Shown one piece after another: positions 50,891 through 60,972 of a stretch of DNA of 64,000 nt. Each line of letters opens with the position of its first letter. The first letter of the stretch is position 1. The notes beneath the pieces are model-generated. The model had not been told where the DNA came from. It did no database searches and worked only from the letters and a program-made list of their open reading frames with translations. Source of the DNA: an uncultured Pelagibacteraceae bacterium (GTDB lineage Bacteria; Pseudomonadota; Alphaproteobacteria; Pelagibacterales; Pelagibacteraceae); contig CACHQZ010000001.1 of assembly GCA_902582165.1 (NCBI GenBank), positions 1 through 64,000 of the forward strand, written 5' to 3'. Made by a program: the position numbers and the translations under genes.

Positions 50891-51553
50891 ATGAATAATC
50901 CAATAAAAATATCACCGTCAATTTTATCTGCTAATTTTAGTAAGCTGGGCGAAGAAGTTATTTCACTGGAAAAGGCTGGAGCTGACTATATACATATTGA
51001 TGTAATGGATGGACATTTTGTGCCAAATCTTACAATTGGTCCTGAGGTAATAAAAACACTTAGACCATTAACAAACAAAATATTTGATGTACATTTAATG
51101 ATTTCTCCCGTAGATAATTTTATAAAAAGCTTCGCTAATGCAGGGGCTGATATAATAACTTTCCATCCAGAGGCAACAAAAGATACTTCGAAAACAATTA
51201 GCCTAATTAAAAAAGAGGGAAAAAAAGTTGGAATTTCTTTAAAACCCAATTCAAAAATAGACTTGATTAATAATTTTTTAGGTGAGATTGATTTAGTTTT
51301 AATAATGAGTGTTGAGCCTGGTTTTGGTGGTCAAAAATTTATGCCGGAAGTTTTAAAAAAAACAAAACTTTTAAAAGAACTAATTTCTAAAAATAATTTT
51401 AAAGTTGATATAGAAATTGACGGAGGTATAAATTTCGAAAATTGTTCTTTGGCTAAGGAAGCTGGAGCCAATATTCTTGTTTCGGGTTCGACCATATTTA
51501 AAGAAAATAAAGGTGATCTAAGAAAAAATATTGAAATTTTAAGAAAAAATTAA
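50891..51553 (+). CDS. rpe: ribulose-phosphate 3-epimerase
   Basis: ISPSILSANFSKLGEEV; HIDVMDGHFVPNLTIGP; SVEPGFGGQKF. Confidence 0.97.
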   Translation: MNNPIKISPSILSANFSKLGEEVISLEKAGADYIHIDVMDGHFVPNLTIGPEVIKTLRPLTNKIFDVHLMISPVDNFIKSFANAGADIITFHPEATKDTSKTISLIKKEGKKVGISLKPNSKIDLINNFLGEIDLVLIMSVEPGFGGQKFMPEVLKKTKLLKELISKNNFKVDIEIDGGINFENCSLAKEAGANILVSGSTIFKENKGDLRKNIEILRKN

Positions 51554-51556
51554 TCC

Positions 51557-53200
51557 ATGATTGGCTTAAGACGTGCCTTTTTTTATTTAATCGCAATTCA
51601 AATTAATTTTGTCAAATTCTTTAAAAAAATTTACTTTACTTCAGATCATTATAATAATTCGTTAAAAACAAAAACTCCATTACAAGTTTATTTTAATCCT
51701 AATCCATTTTTGTTATCATTGATATCACCTTTCAAAAAAAATTCTTTTAAGATTGATGATTTTAATCCCAATAATTTTTGGCTGGAAAATAAAAAAAAAA
51801 ATTTAAGTGAACATCATAATTTTCTTTGGTTGAATTTAATCAATAGAAAAAGTGATGAAAAAAATATTAAAAAGATTATTTATCTTTGGATACTTAGATA
51901 TTCAAATTTTAAAAGAAATATTTGGGAAACTTCTACATTAAGCGCTAGATTAATCAGTTGGATATTAAATATCGATACCATAATAGATAATGGTTCCTTT
52001 GATTTTAAAAAAAATTTTTTTCAAAACATAATATCTCAGTGTAATCACTTAAAGAAAAACATAAAATTTGAGAAAGACCATAAAAAAAAAATAAAAATTT
52101 TAACTGCATTAATTCTTTCAGGACTTATATTTAAAGATTACGAAAATAATTATAAATTAGGGATTAAAGAGCTAGAAAAATTTATAAAGTTATCTTTTGA
52201 TGAGGATGGCTTTCCGCTTAGTCGGAGTCCAGATGACCTAATATTTTTTGTAAAGTATTTTTTACTATGTCATGAAAATATAAAAGATGCTCAGTATTTT
52301 ATCCCAGTTTTTTTAGAGGAAATTATTAAGAAAAATTTAGTTTGTATTAAACAAATCAAAACTCCAAATAATTATATTCCTCTTTTTAATGGTGGTGTTG
52401 AGGAAAATTTACTAAATTTAGAGGAATTTATTGAAAAAATTAAATTATCTAAAAAAAATACAAAAAATATCCTCGGTGGAATTTTTCATACAAAAAACAA
52501 AAATCAAGTTCTTTATTTTGATATTGGAAGTCCTCCTCCAAAAAATTTCTCGAAAAATTATCAGTCAGGTCCATCATCATTCGAATATTTTTTAGATGGC
52601 ACTAAAATAATTACTAATTGTGGATTTGGTAAAAATATATCTTCTAAAGCTGAACTTATAAGTAGATTAACAGCAAGCCAATCAACATTAACAATAAACG
52701 ATACTAGTGTGACAAGGTTCGAAAGGAACAAATTAATAAATAGAACTTTTGGAAACTCAATAAAAAACACGTTTAAAACTTTTGACGTTGAAATTATCAA
52801 TAATCAAAACATTTCTGGTTGTTCAATGACCCATGATGGTTATGAAAAAAATTTTAACTGTCTTCACAAAAGGCAAATTTATTTAGATCTTAAAAATAAT
52901 ACGCTAAAAGGAACAGATTATATCTTTAAGAAGAAAGATGGTTTACCAGTGAGATATACTTTTAGGTTTTTTCTGAGCCCTGAACTAACTGCCATCAAAA
53001 CAATGGGTGGGAATAGTGCCCTAATACAAATAACAAAGAATAAATCTCTTCTTTTCAACATAAAAGATGAAAACCTTGAGATAGATAAAGGTATATTTTT
53101 AGGAGGAAAAAAAATTTTAGATAATACTTGTATAACTATATCTGGTAATTTAGTTAATAAAGATAAAGTATTTAATTGGGAGATTAAGAAGAAAATTTAA
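51557..53200 (+). CDS. heparinase II/III family protein
   Basis: RLISWILN; GPSSFEYFLDGTKIITNCGFG; SRLTASQSTLTINDTS. Confidence 0.88.
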   Translation: MIGLRRAFFYLIAIQINFVKFFKKIYFTSDHYNNSLKTKTPLQVYFNPNPFLLSLISPFKKNSFKIDDFNPNNFWLENKKKNLSEHHNFLWLNLINRKSDEKNIKKIIYLWILRYSNFKRNIWETSTLSARLISWILNIDTIIDNGSFDFKKNFFQNIISQCNHLKKNIKFEKDHKKKIKILTALILSGLIFKDYENNYKLGIKELEKFIKLSFDEDGFPLSRSPDDLIFFVKYFLLCHENIKDAQYFIPVFLEEIIKKNLVCIKQIKTPNNYIPLFNGGVEENLLNLEEFIEKIKLSKKNTKNILGGIFHTKNKNQVLYFDIGSPPPKNFSKNYQSGPSSFEYFLDGTKIITNCGFGKNISSKAELISRLTASQSTLTINDTSVTRFERNKLINRTFGNSIKNTFKTFDVEIINNQNISGCSMTHDGYEKNFNCLHKRQIYLDLKNNTLKGTDYIFKKKDGLPVRYTFRFFLSPELTAIKTMGGNSALIQITKNKSLLFNIKDENLEIDKGIFLGGKKILDNTCITISGNLVNKDKVFNWEIKKKI

Positions 53201-54748
53201 ATGAAACATAAAATTAAGAATGCTCTAATTTCTGTTTCGGATAAGGAAAATATTATTTCTTTATTACACTGCTTAAAAAAATACAAAATAAAAATTATTA
53301 GTTCCGGCGGAACATATAAGACAATAAGGAAACTTGGCTTTCAATGTATAGAACTTGCAAAATACACTGGCTTTAAAGAAATGCTAGATGGAAGAGTAAA
53401 GACATTGCACCCTAAAATTCATGCTGGGATTTTACACAATAGACGTAGTAAAATTCATATTAATGAGATGTCCAAAAATAAATTTCCTGCTTTGGATCTT
53501 ATAGTTGTAAATTTTTATCCTTTTCAAAATGTTGTTAAATCAGAGAATGAAAAAAATATTATCGAAAATATAGACATTGGGGGTCCGACTTTGGTTAGAG
53601 CAGCAGCAAAAAATTTTCATAATGTAACAATTGTTACAAATAAAAATGATTATTCAAGTTTGATAAAAGAGCTTAAGGATAACAAAGGCCATACAAGTTT
53701 AAAATTTAGAGAATATATGTCTTCAAAGGCTTTTGGCCTTACGGCGTATTATGATGCTATGATTGCAAATTGGTTTAACCGCAAGTTAAAAATAAAGTTT
53801 CCTGAAAGAAAAACAATATTTGGTAAAAAATTAAAAAAATTACGTTATGGCGAGAATCCTCATCAAAATAGTTCGATTTATATAAGCGACTATAATGATA
53901 AAAAACTTAGTTTTGATCAACTTCATGGAAAAGAGCTAAGTTATAATAATTATAATGATATTTACTCTTCATTAAACATACTGAAGACTTTAAAAAAAAA
54001 TTATGGAACCGTGATAATAAAACACTCAAGTCCTTGCGGGGTATCAGAAAATAAGTCAAAACTACAATCATTAAAGAATGCATACGCTTGCGACCCTGTA
54101 AGTGCATTTGGTGGCATAGTTGCTTGTAATTTTAAAATAAATAAAATTATTGCTCTAGAGATATCTAAAAATTTCCTTGAAGTTGTACTTGCTAAAGGTT
54201 TTGATAAAGAAAGTTTAGAAATATTAAAAAAGAAAAAAAATTTAAGGATAATTGATATCTCAAAATATAAGCCAGATAGCCACTTATCTATAAGGACTTT
54301 TGATAACTCCTTTCTTTTACAAAATGAAGATGGAATTATTTTTAATAATAAAAAATTAAATTGTGTTACGAAATTAAAACCTAATAAAAAGGAATTGGAT
54401 CAAGCAAAATTTGCATTTAATGTTAGTAAATTTGTAAAATCGAATGCCATTGTTTTAAGTAACAATCAATCAACAATTGGAATAGGTGGTGGGCAGCCCA
54501 GTAGGCTTGATAGTTGTAAAATAGCGATCGGAAAAGCAAAGAATTTTCAACCAAAAAAAATAAAGAACAGTATAGCAGCATCTGATGCTTTTTTTCCTTT
54601 TGTTGATGGTATTAAAGTTCTTGTAAAAGCAGGTATAAAGATAATTATCCAACCTGGGGGATCGATTAGAGATAAGGAAATTATTGATTTTGCAAATAAA
54701 TCAAAAATAAAAATGCTGTTTACCGGAACTAGACACTTTTATCATTAA
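53201..54748 (+). CDS. purH: bifunctional AICAR transformylase/IMP cyclohydrolase
   Basis: ALISVSDKENI; DGRVKTLHPKIHAGIL; KHSSPCGV; ASDAFFPFVDGI. Confidence 0.97.
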   Translation: MKHKIKNALISVSDKENIISLLHCLKKYKIKIISSGGTYKTIRKLGFQCIELAKYTGFKEMLDGRVKTLHPKIHAGILHNRRSKIHINEMSKNKFPALDLIVVNFYPFQNVVKSENEKNIIENIDIGGPTLVRAAAKNFHNVTIVTNKNDYSSLIKELKDNKGHTSLKFREYMSSKAFGLTAYYDAMIANWFNRKLKIKFPERKTIFGKKLKKLRYGENPHQNSSIYISDYNDKKLSFDQLHGKELSYNNYNDIYSSLNILKTLKKNYGTVIIKHSSPCGVSENKSKLQSLKNAYACDPVSAFGGIVACNFKINKIIALEISKNFLEVVLAKGFDKESLEILKKKKNLRIIDISKYKPDSHLSIRTFDNSFLLQNEDGIIFNNKKLNCVTKLKPNKKELDQAKFAFNVSKFVKSNAIVLSNNQSTIGIGGGQPSRLDSCKIAIGKAKNFQPKKIKNSIAASDAFFPFVDGIKVLVKAGIKIIIQPGGSIRDKEIIDFANKSKIKMLFTGTRHFYH

Positions 54749-55079
54749 TTTTATCAATTTTAGCTGCTAAGATAAAATCGCTTTCAGCTAATCCTTTTAT
54801 AGCATGAGTGAAAATTTTAACTTCACAATAGCCCCAGCCAAATTTAATATCAGGATGATGATTTTCCTCCTCAGCAATCGTACCTATTTTATTAACAAAG
54901 TATTGACTTTCTACAAAATTCTTAAAATTGAATTTCTTCAATAAGTAAAAATTTTTACTTTCATCGCTTTTAACATTCCAACCATCAACTTTTTTTAGAT
55001 ATTTGTGAATAGTGTTTAAATCGTAAGCCGGTATGCTTCCATCACAAGCTACACATTTTTTTTTTGATAAATCATCCAT
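54729..55079 (-). CDS. pterin-4a-carbinolamine dehydratase
   Basis: KVDGWNVKSDESKNFYL; AEEENHHPDIKFGWGYCEVKIFTHAIKGL; start likely MDDLSKKK. Confidence 0.92.
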   Translation of the reverse strand: MDDLSKKKCVACDGSIPAYDLNTIHKYLKKVDGWNVKSDESKNFYLLKKFNFKNFVESQYFVNKIGTIAEEENHHPDIKFGWGYCEVKIFTHAIKGLAESDFILAAKIDKINDKSV

Positions 55080-55992
55080 TTTTTTCAAATAACTTTTTAA
55101 TAGAATCTGAATTTTTTTTAATCAATAAATAGTTTCCGATTGTATTATGACTTTTACCTAACTTATATATTTTTTCTTTAATTTGATCTACTTTGACTGT
55201 TTCTCCTTTAAAATTATAAATCTCATAGTTATTTAATTCAAGAAATTTTTCTAAATAATCATAATTATATTTTTGGTTTTTATGAATATACTTTGAAAAT
55301 TCAATAATAATAATTGGTTGATGGCTACTTACTGTTTTTTGAGCTCCTGCAAGAACATTAATATCTCCTCCTTCAACATCAATTTTAACTATTAATTTTT
55401 TATCATTTATTCTCTCGCCCTTTAATATTGTATCAATTGTAATTGTTGAAATCTTTTTAGAACTTTTAATTTTCAGATGTGAACTTATTGTTGAACTTTC
55501 CCAGTCATTTTCACTTTCACTAAATTCAACTACTTTATCATCTGCATCTGAAACAGCTTTGTTAATATATTTGATGTTATTAAAATTATTTAAACTTAAA
55601 TTTTTTTTAAATTCACTTAATGTTTTATTAGATGCCTCAATAGCAATGACGTAGTTTTGTGAAGACAATGAAGATGTAAAAAAAGTATAGAAGCCAAAAT
55701 TAGAACCACAATCTATTAAAAAAATTTTTGAAAATCTTGAAACTTTTTTTATAATTTTAATTTCGGAAACATCAAAAAAATCGCATTTTTGTAATAATGA
55801 ATATGATGTGTGATTTTTTCTATAACTTGAATATAAAAAAAAATTGTAAATTTTAACTATAATATTACTATTAAACTGTCTCCTCAAAAGTCTATAAAAA
55901 CAGTAATAAAAGAAATTGTTTTTAAACTCTCTTATATCTTTACTTTTTATATAACTCTGGAAGATTTTTGTTGCTAAATTAGGATTTTTCAC
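55072..55992 (-). CDS. FkbM family methyltransferase
   Basis: IDCGSNFGFYTFF; IAIEASNKTLSEF; VKIDVEGGDINVLAGA. Confidence 0.85.
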   Translation of the reverse strand: MKNPNLATKIFQSYIKSKDIREFKNNFFYYCFYRLLRRQFNSNIIVKIYNFFLYSSYRKNHTSYSLLQKCDFFDVSEIKIIKKVSRFSKIFLIDCGSNFGFYTFFTSSLSSQNYVIAIEASNKTLSEFKKNLSLNNFNNIKYINKAVSDADDKVVEFSESENDWESSTISSHLKIKSSKKISTITIDTILKGERINDKKLIVKIDVEGGDINVLAGAQKTVSSHQPIIIIEFSKYIHKNQKYNYDYLEKFLELNNYEIYNFKGETVKVDQIKEKIYKLGKSHNTIGNYLLIKKNSDSIKKLFEKNG

Positions 55993-56002
55993 AATCTTTA
56001 AA

Positions 56003-56077
56003 TGGAGCGGGCAAAGGGACTTGAACCCTCGACCTTCTCGTTGGCAACGAGACGCTCTACCACTGAGCTATGCCCGC
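56003..56077 (-). tRNA. tRNA-Gly (GCC), CCA encoded
   Basis: Reverse complement GCGGGCATAGCTCAGTGGTAGAGCGTCTCGTTGCCAACGAGAAGGTCGAGGGTTCAAGTCCCTTTGCCCGCTCCA folds as a cloverleaf with anticodon GCC. Confidence 0.96.
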
Positions 56078-56313
56078 AATTCCTTATTCTTGAAAGTTTA
56101 ACCGCATAAAACGCAGAAAGCAAGATGATGAAAAATATATTGGTGCGGTCTGATGTGTACGTATGTGGAATATACTCTATCTTTATACTATCACTCATTT
56201 ACGGGGTTAATGAGCAATCTCTATCCCTAAATAATTTGATATCTGAAAAATTTAATAGTGTTTTGTTTAAAATGTCACTATGCATTTTTTCAATATTTAT
56301 TATAATAATCTTA

Positions 56314-56931
56314 ATGAAAAATTTTCCCACTGTAATACCAATATTTCCACTTAGCGGAGTTATTTACTTTCCCAAAACAAATTTACCTCTAAATATTTTT
56401 GAACAAAGATACTTAGATTTGGTAAATGACTCTTACAATAACAATAAACTGATGGGCATGGTTCAATCTCAAAGAGATAGAAACGAAATTTACAAGGTTG
56501 GGTGTTTAGGTAAAATTAGTGATTTTAAGAAAAGTGATGATGGAAGAATTTTGATAAATTTAACTGGTATAACTAGATTTAAAATTTTAGAAGAAATAAA
56601 AAATAATAAATTATATAGAGAGTTTAAAGTTGACTACAAAAAATTTGAATTAGACTTGGTAAATACGCAAGTAAGCCAAGGATCAGAAACATTAATGCAA
56701 AAAGCCAAAATCTTTTTTGAAAAAAATGGTCTAATTCTTAATTGGGTAGAGTTTGAAAAATTAGAAAAATCACAGAAAATTAATACATTATCAATGATCT
56801 CTCCAATTACTAATGAAGAAAAGCAAAAGCTTCTTGAGTCAATAACATTAGAGGATAAAGTTAAAACTTTAGAAAGTATAATGAGTTTTTACTTACATGA
56901 ACCAAACTCAATAAGTAGAACCATACAATAA
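56314..56931 (+). CDS. LON peptidase substrate-binding domain protein
   Basis: MKNFPTVIPIFPLSGVIYFPKTNLPLNIFEQRYLDLV; start placed at 56314 because the family fold begins here. Confidence 0.88.
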   Translation: MKNFPTVIPIFPLSGVIYFPKTNLPLNIFEQRYLDLVNDSYNNNKLMGMVQSQRDRNEIYKVGCLGKISDFKKSDDGRILINLTGITRFKILEEIKNNKLYREFKVDYKKFELDLVNTQVSQGSETLMQKAKIFFEKNGLILNWVEFEKLEKSQKINTLSMISPITNEEKQKLLESITLEDKVKTLESIMSFYLHEPNSISRTIQ

Positions 56932-56933
56932 TT

Positions 56934-58208
56934 TTAATTAGCTGACTTATTCATAGACTCAAAAAAGTCAGAGTTATTCTTCGTATTCTTTAATTTAGAA
57001 ATTAAAAATTCAATTCCATCCATTGTGCCCATTGGACTTATAATTCTTCTTAATACATTCATCTTGGAAAGTTCGTCTTTACCAAATAAAAGTTCTTCTC
57101 TTCTAGTCCCAGATCTTGTTATATCGAGAGCAGGGTAAATTCTCTTATCTGCAACTTTTCTATCTAAAATTAATTCTGAATTTCCAGTTCCTTTAAACTC
57201 TTCAAAAATCACTTCATCCATTCTGCTTCCGGTATCTATAAGAGCAGTGGAAATTATTGTTAAAGAACCGCCTTCTTCAACATTCCTAGCGGCACCGAAA
57301 AACCTTTTTGGCCTTTGAAGAGCGTTAGCATCTACACCTCCAGTCAAAACTTTTCCTGAACTAGGTATCACGGCATTATAAGCTCTGCCCAACCGTGTAA
57401 TTGAGTCTAATAAAATCACAACGTCTTTTTTGTGCTCAACTAGTCTTTTTGCTTTTTCAATCACCATTTCAGCAACTGCAACGTGTCTCGAAGCAGGCTC
57501 ATCAAACGTTGATGCGACCACTTCTCCTTTTACTGACCTTTGCATATCAGTTACTTCTTCTGGTCTTTCGTCGATAAGTAATACCATAAGATAGCATTCG
57601 GGATGATTGGCTGTTATCGACTGAGCTATATTTTGAAGGATAATTGTTTTACCTGCTCTAGGAGGAGACACTATCAAAGATCTTTGTCCTTTACCAATTG
57701 GACTAACTAAATCAATTAACCTTGCTGTATTGTCAGGTTTTTTCTCAATTTTTGTATTTTCAACTTCTAGCTTTATTCTCTGATTTGGGTATAGGGGGGT
57801 TAAATTATCAAAAGCAATTTTATTTTTTACCTTATCAGGATCATCAAAATTTATTTTATTTACTTTTAAAAGAGCAAAATATCTTTCAGCATCCTTTGGA
57901 CCTCTAATTTCTCCTTCAACCGAATCGCCTGTTCTAAGTCCAAATCTTCTGATTTGACTTGGGCTTACGTAAATGTCATCAGGACCAGGTAAATAATTAG
58001 ACTCTATCGCACGTAAAAAGCCAAAACCGTCTTGCAATACTTCGAGAACACCAGTTGCAGTAATCTGTTCATTTTTTTCAGCCAGTTTCTTAAGAATCGC
58101 AAAAAGTATTTCTTGTTTTCGTAATGTACTAGGATTTTCAATACCAAGTTTTTCAGCTTCATTTATAAGCTCTGCAGGATTTTTTTGCTTTAATTCTTGT
58201 AAATTCAT
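56934..58208 (-). CDS. rho: transcription termination factor Rho
   Basis: [18 protein letters not shown]-loop; [33 protein letters not shown]-type core. Confidence 0.98.
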   Translation of the reverse strand: MNLQELKQKNPAELINEAEKLGIENPSTLRKQEILFAILKKLAEKNEQITATGVLEVLQDGFGFLRAIESNYLPGPDDIYVSPSQIRRFGLRTGDSVEGEIRGPKDAERYFALLKVNKINFDDPDKVKNKIAFDNLTPLYPNQRIKLEVENTKIEKKPDNTARLIDLVSPIGKGQRSLIVSPPRAGKTIILQNIAQSITANHPECYLMVLLIDERPEEVTDMQRSVKGEVVASTFDEPASRHVAVAEMVIEKAKRLVEHKKDVVILLDSITRLGRAYNAVIPSSGKVLTGGVDANALQRPKRFFGAARNVEEGGSLTIISTALIDTGSRMDEVIFEEFKGTGNSELILDRKVADKRIYPALDITRSGTRREELLFGKDELSKMNVLRRIISPMGTMDGIEFLISKLKNTKNNSDFFESMNKSAN

Positions 58209-58273
58209 GGAGTTTTTAATTTCGGAAATGTAATTAAAAATATATGTCTTTTTATAGAAATTTCAACCCCTAA

Positions 58274-58705
58274 TTATAAAGGCTTAAATATAACAACAAA
58301 TATTACCACAATTAGTATCAATGTTGGTATTTCGTTATATATCCTAAAGAACTTTGAGGTTTTCTGATTACTATCTAGTGCAAAATCATTTAAGTATTTT
58401 CCTAAGGTAAAATGGTAGTAAGTTAATATAACAACTGCGATAGTTTTAATTTGCATCCATAACTCTGAGAAAACACCAAAACCTAGGCTATAAATAAGCA
58501 AAATACCAAAAAGCCATGAGATCAGCATAGCAGGCATCATTATATAATTATAAAGTTTTCTTTCCATAATTTTAAAAACCTTTCTTTGGGAGTCATGTTC
58601 AGCTTCTGAATGATAAACAAATATTCTTGGCAAATATAGGAGACCAGCCATCCAAGAAATTACAGCAATTAGATGTAGAGATTTAAAAAGAAGATATAAA
58701 TTCAT
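58274..58705 (-). CDS. hemJ: protoporphyrinogen oxidase HemJ (UPF0093)
   Basis: KSLHLIAVISWMAGLLYLPRIFVYH. Confidence 0.94.
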   Translation of the reverse strand: MNLYLLFKSLHLIAVISWMAGLLYLPRIFVYHSEAEHDSQRKVFKIMERKLYNYIMMPAMLISWLFGILLIYSLGFGVFSELWMQIKTIAVVILTYYHFTLGKYLNDFALDSNQKTSKFFRIYNEIPTLILIVVIFVVIFKPL

Positions 58706-58706
58706 T

Positions 58707-59699
58707 TTATAAATATTTACTTACTAATTTTTCAAGTAGTTTAATATGCTCAGAGTTATCGTTTAGGCAAGGTATCAGATCAAAATTTTCTCCTCCGCTA
58801 TTAATAAATGTCTCTCTTCCAGCAATATTTATTTCTTCTAAAGTCTCAACACAATCTGATGCAAAACCTGGACAAATTACCAATAAATTTTTAATCCCTT
58901 TTTCTGGTAACTCTTCTAGTGTTTTGTCCGTATAAGGCTGTAACCACTCTTGAGGTCCGAATCTTGACTGAAATGTTGTTTGAATCCTTACTTTATCAAA
59001 TTTTTCACTTATTAATCTTGTCGTTTTTTGGCAATAGCATTGGTAGGGATCGCCTTTCTCAAAATAGGATTTAGGGATACCATGGTAAGACGATAATATT
59101 AAATCAGGTTTCCATTTTATCTGTTTAATTTTTTGTTCAATACTGCTTACTAAAGCATTAATGTAATTTGGATCACTTTCATAGTGCGGTATTATATGGA
59201 GACTTGGTTGCCACCTCATTTTCATTAAAGAACGATAAATCTCATCACAAACAGTTGCGGTAGTTGCAGAAGCATATTGAGGATAAAGAGGTAAGGCAAT
59301 TATATGTTCACACCCGTCTTCCTTAAGCTTATTAAGTCGTGATTTAATACTTGGGTTGCCATATCTCATGGCGAAATCTACCATAACTTTTTCATTGCCG
59401 ATTTTGCTTTTAAGTTTCGAAGCCTGATTTCTGGTAAAAAATAATAAAGGGGACTCATTTGTGTCTCTCCTCCAAATTTTTTTATAGGCATGAGCTGTTT
59501 TAGATGGTCGAAAAGTTAATATGAATAAATTGAGAATGATTTTCCAGATTAAAGGGTTTAACTCTATTACCCTTCTATCAGAAAGAAATTCCTTAAGATA
59601 TTTTCTTATATCAAGCCATTTAGTTGAATCGGGTGTACCCAAATTGATAATTAAAACGCCTGTTTTACCAAATTTAACTTCGGGATGATTTTTATCCAT
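58707..59699 (-). CDS. hemH: ferrochelatase
   Basis: GVLIINLGTPDS; LPLYPQYASATTATV; SYHGIPKSY; TFQSRFGPQEWLQPYTD. Confidence 0.97.
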   Translation of the reverse strand: MDKNHPEVKFGKTGVLIINLGTPDSTKWLDIRKYLKEFLSDRRVIELNPLIWKIILNLFILTFRPSKTAHAYKKIWRRDTNESPLLFFTRNQASKLKSKIGNEKVMVDFAMRYGNPSIKSRLNKLKEDGCEHIIALPLYPQYASATTATVCDEIYRSLMKMRWQPSLHIIPHYESDPNYINALVSSIEQKIKQIKWKPDLILSSYHGIPKSYFEKGDPYQCYCQKTTRLISEKFDKVRIQTTFQSRFGPQEWLQPYTDKTLEELPEKGIKNLLVICPGFASDCVETLEEINIAGRETFINSGGENFDLIPCLNDNSEHIKLLEKLVSKYL

Positions 59700-60699
59700 T
59701 AAAGTTCCTATAAAATGTTATTAGCTTACTTAGTTTATCAGGATCTGTTTGTGGAAGTAACCCATGACCTAAATTAAAAACATAAGGAATATTGTTAAAA
59801 GCTTTTATATATTTCGTCGCTCCCTTTAAAATTTCGTTATCTTTTTTCAAAAGAATTTTTGGATCTAGACCGCCCTGTAAAACTACATTTTTTAATTTTT
59901 GTTTAGCCCACAAAGGATCTATTTCATAATCTAAATTGATAGCGTCTGGCTTTACGAATTTATTAAAATCCTCGTATTTTTTTTTAATACCTTTAGGAAA
60001 ACAAATATTGGGAATATTTTTATTTCTACAAAATGATACTATTTTTGCATTAGGTTTGAAACAATATTTTTTCAGTTTTCCTTTTGGGATTAATCCTGCC
60101 CAGGAGTCAAAAATTTGTACAACATCTGCGCCTGCATTAATCTGATTTTCTATGTGGTAACATAAATAAGCAATTAATTGATTTAAAACTTGATCAAAAT
60201 TTTTTAAAGAATTAAATTTATTATGATCTATTTCTATTTCATTTTTTTTAATGTCAAACATATAAATCAGCAAAGTCCATGGCGCACCAATGAATGAAAT
60301 TAATGATTTTTTTTTATCTAGTTTTTTTCTTGTAATTTCAATCGCTTTATAGATAGGACTCAGTTTTTGTAAAAAGTCTCTTTTGTTATTATTTAAGAAA
60401 TGTTTTGTATTAAACTTACTTAGTTTGGGACCTTTATCTTTTGTAAATTTTATTTTTTGACCTAAAGCATATGGGACCATTAAGATATCAGAAAAAATTA
60501 TTGCGGAGTCTAAATTGTATCTTTTTATAGGCTGAAGGGTTATTTCAGAACTCAATTTGCTATTTAAACAAAGTTTAATGAAGTTTTTATTTTTCGATCT
60601 TATTTTTCTAAATTCAGGTAGATATCGTCCTGCTTGTCTCATAAACCAGACTGACTTGCAAGAAACTTTATTCCTTAAAATGTTTTCAAGATTACTCAT
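59692..60699 (-). CDS. hemE: uroporphyrinogen decarboxylase
   Basis: VWFMRQAGRYLPEFR; FIGAPWTLLIYM; VQIFDSWAG; NLGHGLLPQTDPD. Confidence 0.97.
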   Translation of the reverse strand: MSNLENILRNKVSCKSVWFMRQAGRYLPEFRKIRSKNKNFIKLCLNSKLSSEITLQPIKRYNLDSAIIFSDILMVPYALGQKIKFTKDKGPKLSKFNTKHFLNNNKRDFLQKLSPIYKAIEITRKKLDKKKSLISFIGAPWTLLIYMFDIKKNEIEIDHNKFNSLKNFDQVLNQLIAYLCYHIENQINAGADVVQIFDSWAGLIPKGKLKKYCFKPNAKIVSFCRNKNIPNICFPKGIKKKYEDFNKFVKPDAINLDYEIDPLWAKQKLKNVVLQGGLDPKILLKKDNEILKGATKYIKAFNNIPYVFNLGHGLLPQTDPDKLSKLITFYRNFNG

Positions 60700-60972
60700 A
60701 TAAATTTAAAGTATTTTTAAACTTTGTTTAGGTAGTAGACTTTGTTTAAATCTATTATAACTTTTTATACAATTTTTATACATATATGGGTTAACAAGTT
60801 TTTTCAAAAATCAATGAAATTGAGGATTTATTGACTTTATAAACATTAGTAAAGGAAGATTATTAACATCGAATAAAATGTTTAAATAATGTTAATTAAT
60901 GTTAATTATTTCTGTCTTTCATTTAAAAAAAAGTGAAAAAGAACTAATTATTAATTATTTATTAACACAAAT
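60700..60972. other. predicted chromosomal replication origin (oriC) region
   Basis: Longest gap seen in the window, between divergent hemE and PPSR (conserved alphaproteobacterial ori gene context); phased AT-rich 10-mers at 60882-60911; TTTTTATACA repeats at 60762 and 60773; ACTTTGTTTA repeats at 60721 and 60739. Confidence 0.7.
60882..60911. repeat. three tandem 10-bp AT-rich repeats (candidate DNA unwinding element)
   Basis: ttaaataatg / ttaattaatg / ttaattattt. Confidence 0.8.

Noticed and set aside
51557-53200. Heparinase gene between rpe and purH as a foreign insertion
   Set aside because: As I recall, a heparinase II/III gene near purH is common in alphaproteobacteria; extreme AT content alone is not evidence of transfer here
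55998-56198. 66-aa ORF ending ...RNCGHSSVVERLVANEKVEGSSPFARSI
   Set aside because: Translation of the tRNA-Gly gene; the GHSSVVERL...VEGSSPF string is a well-known spurious tRNA-derived peptide
56125-56313. N-terminal 63-aa extension of the LON-domain ORF
   Set aside because: LON family fold starts at MKNFPTVIPIFPLSGV; upstream sequence looks non-coding or intergenic
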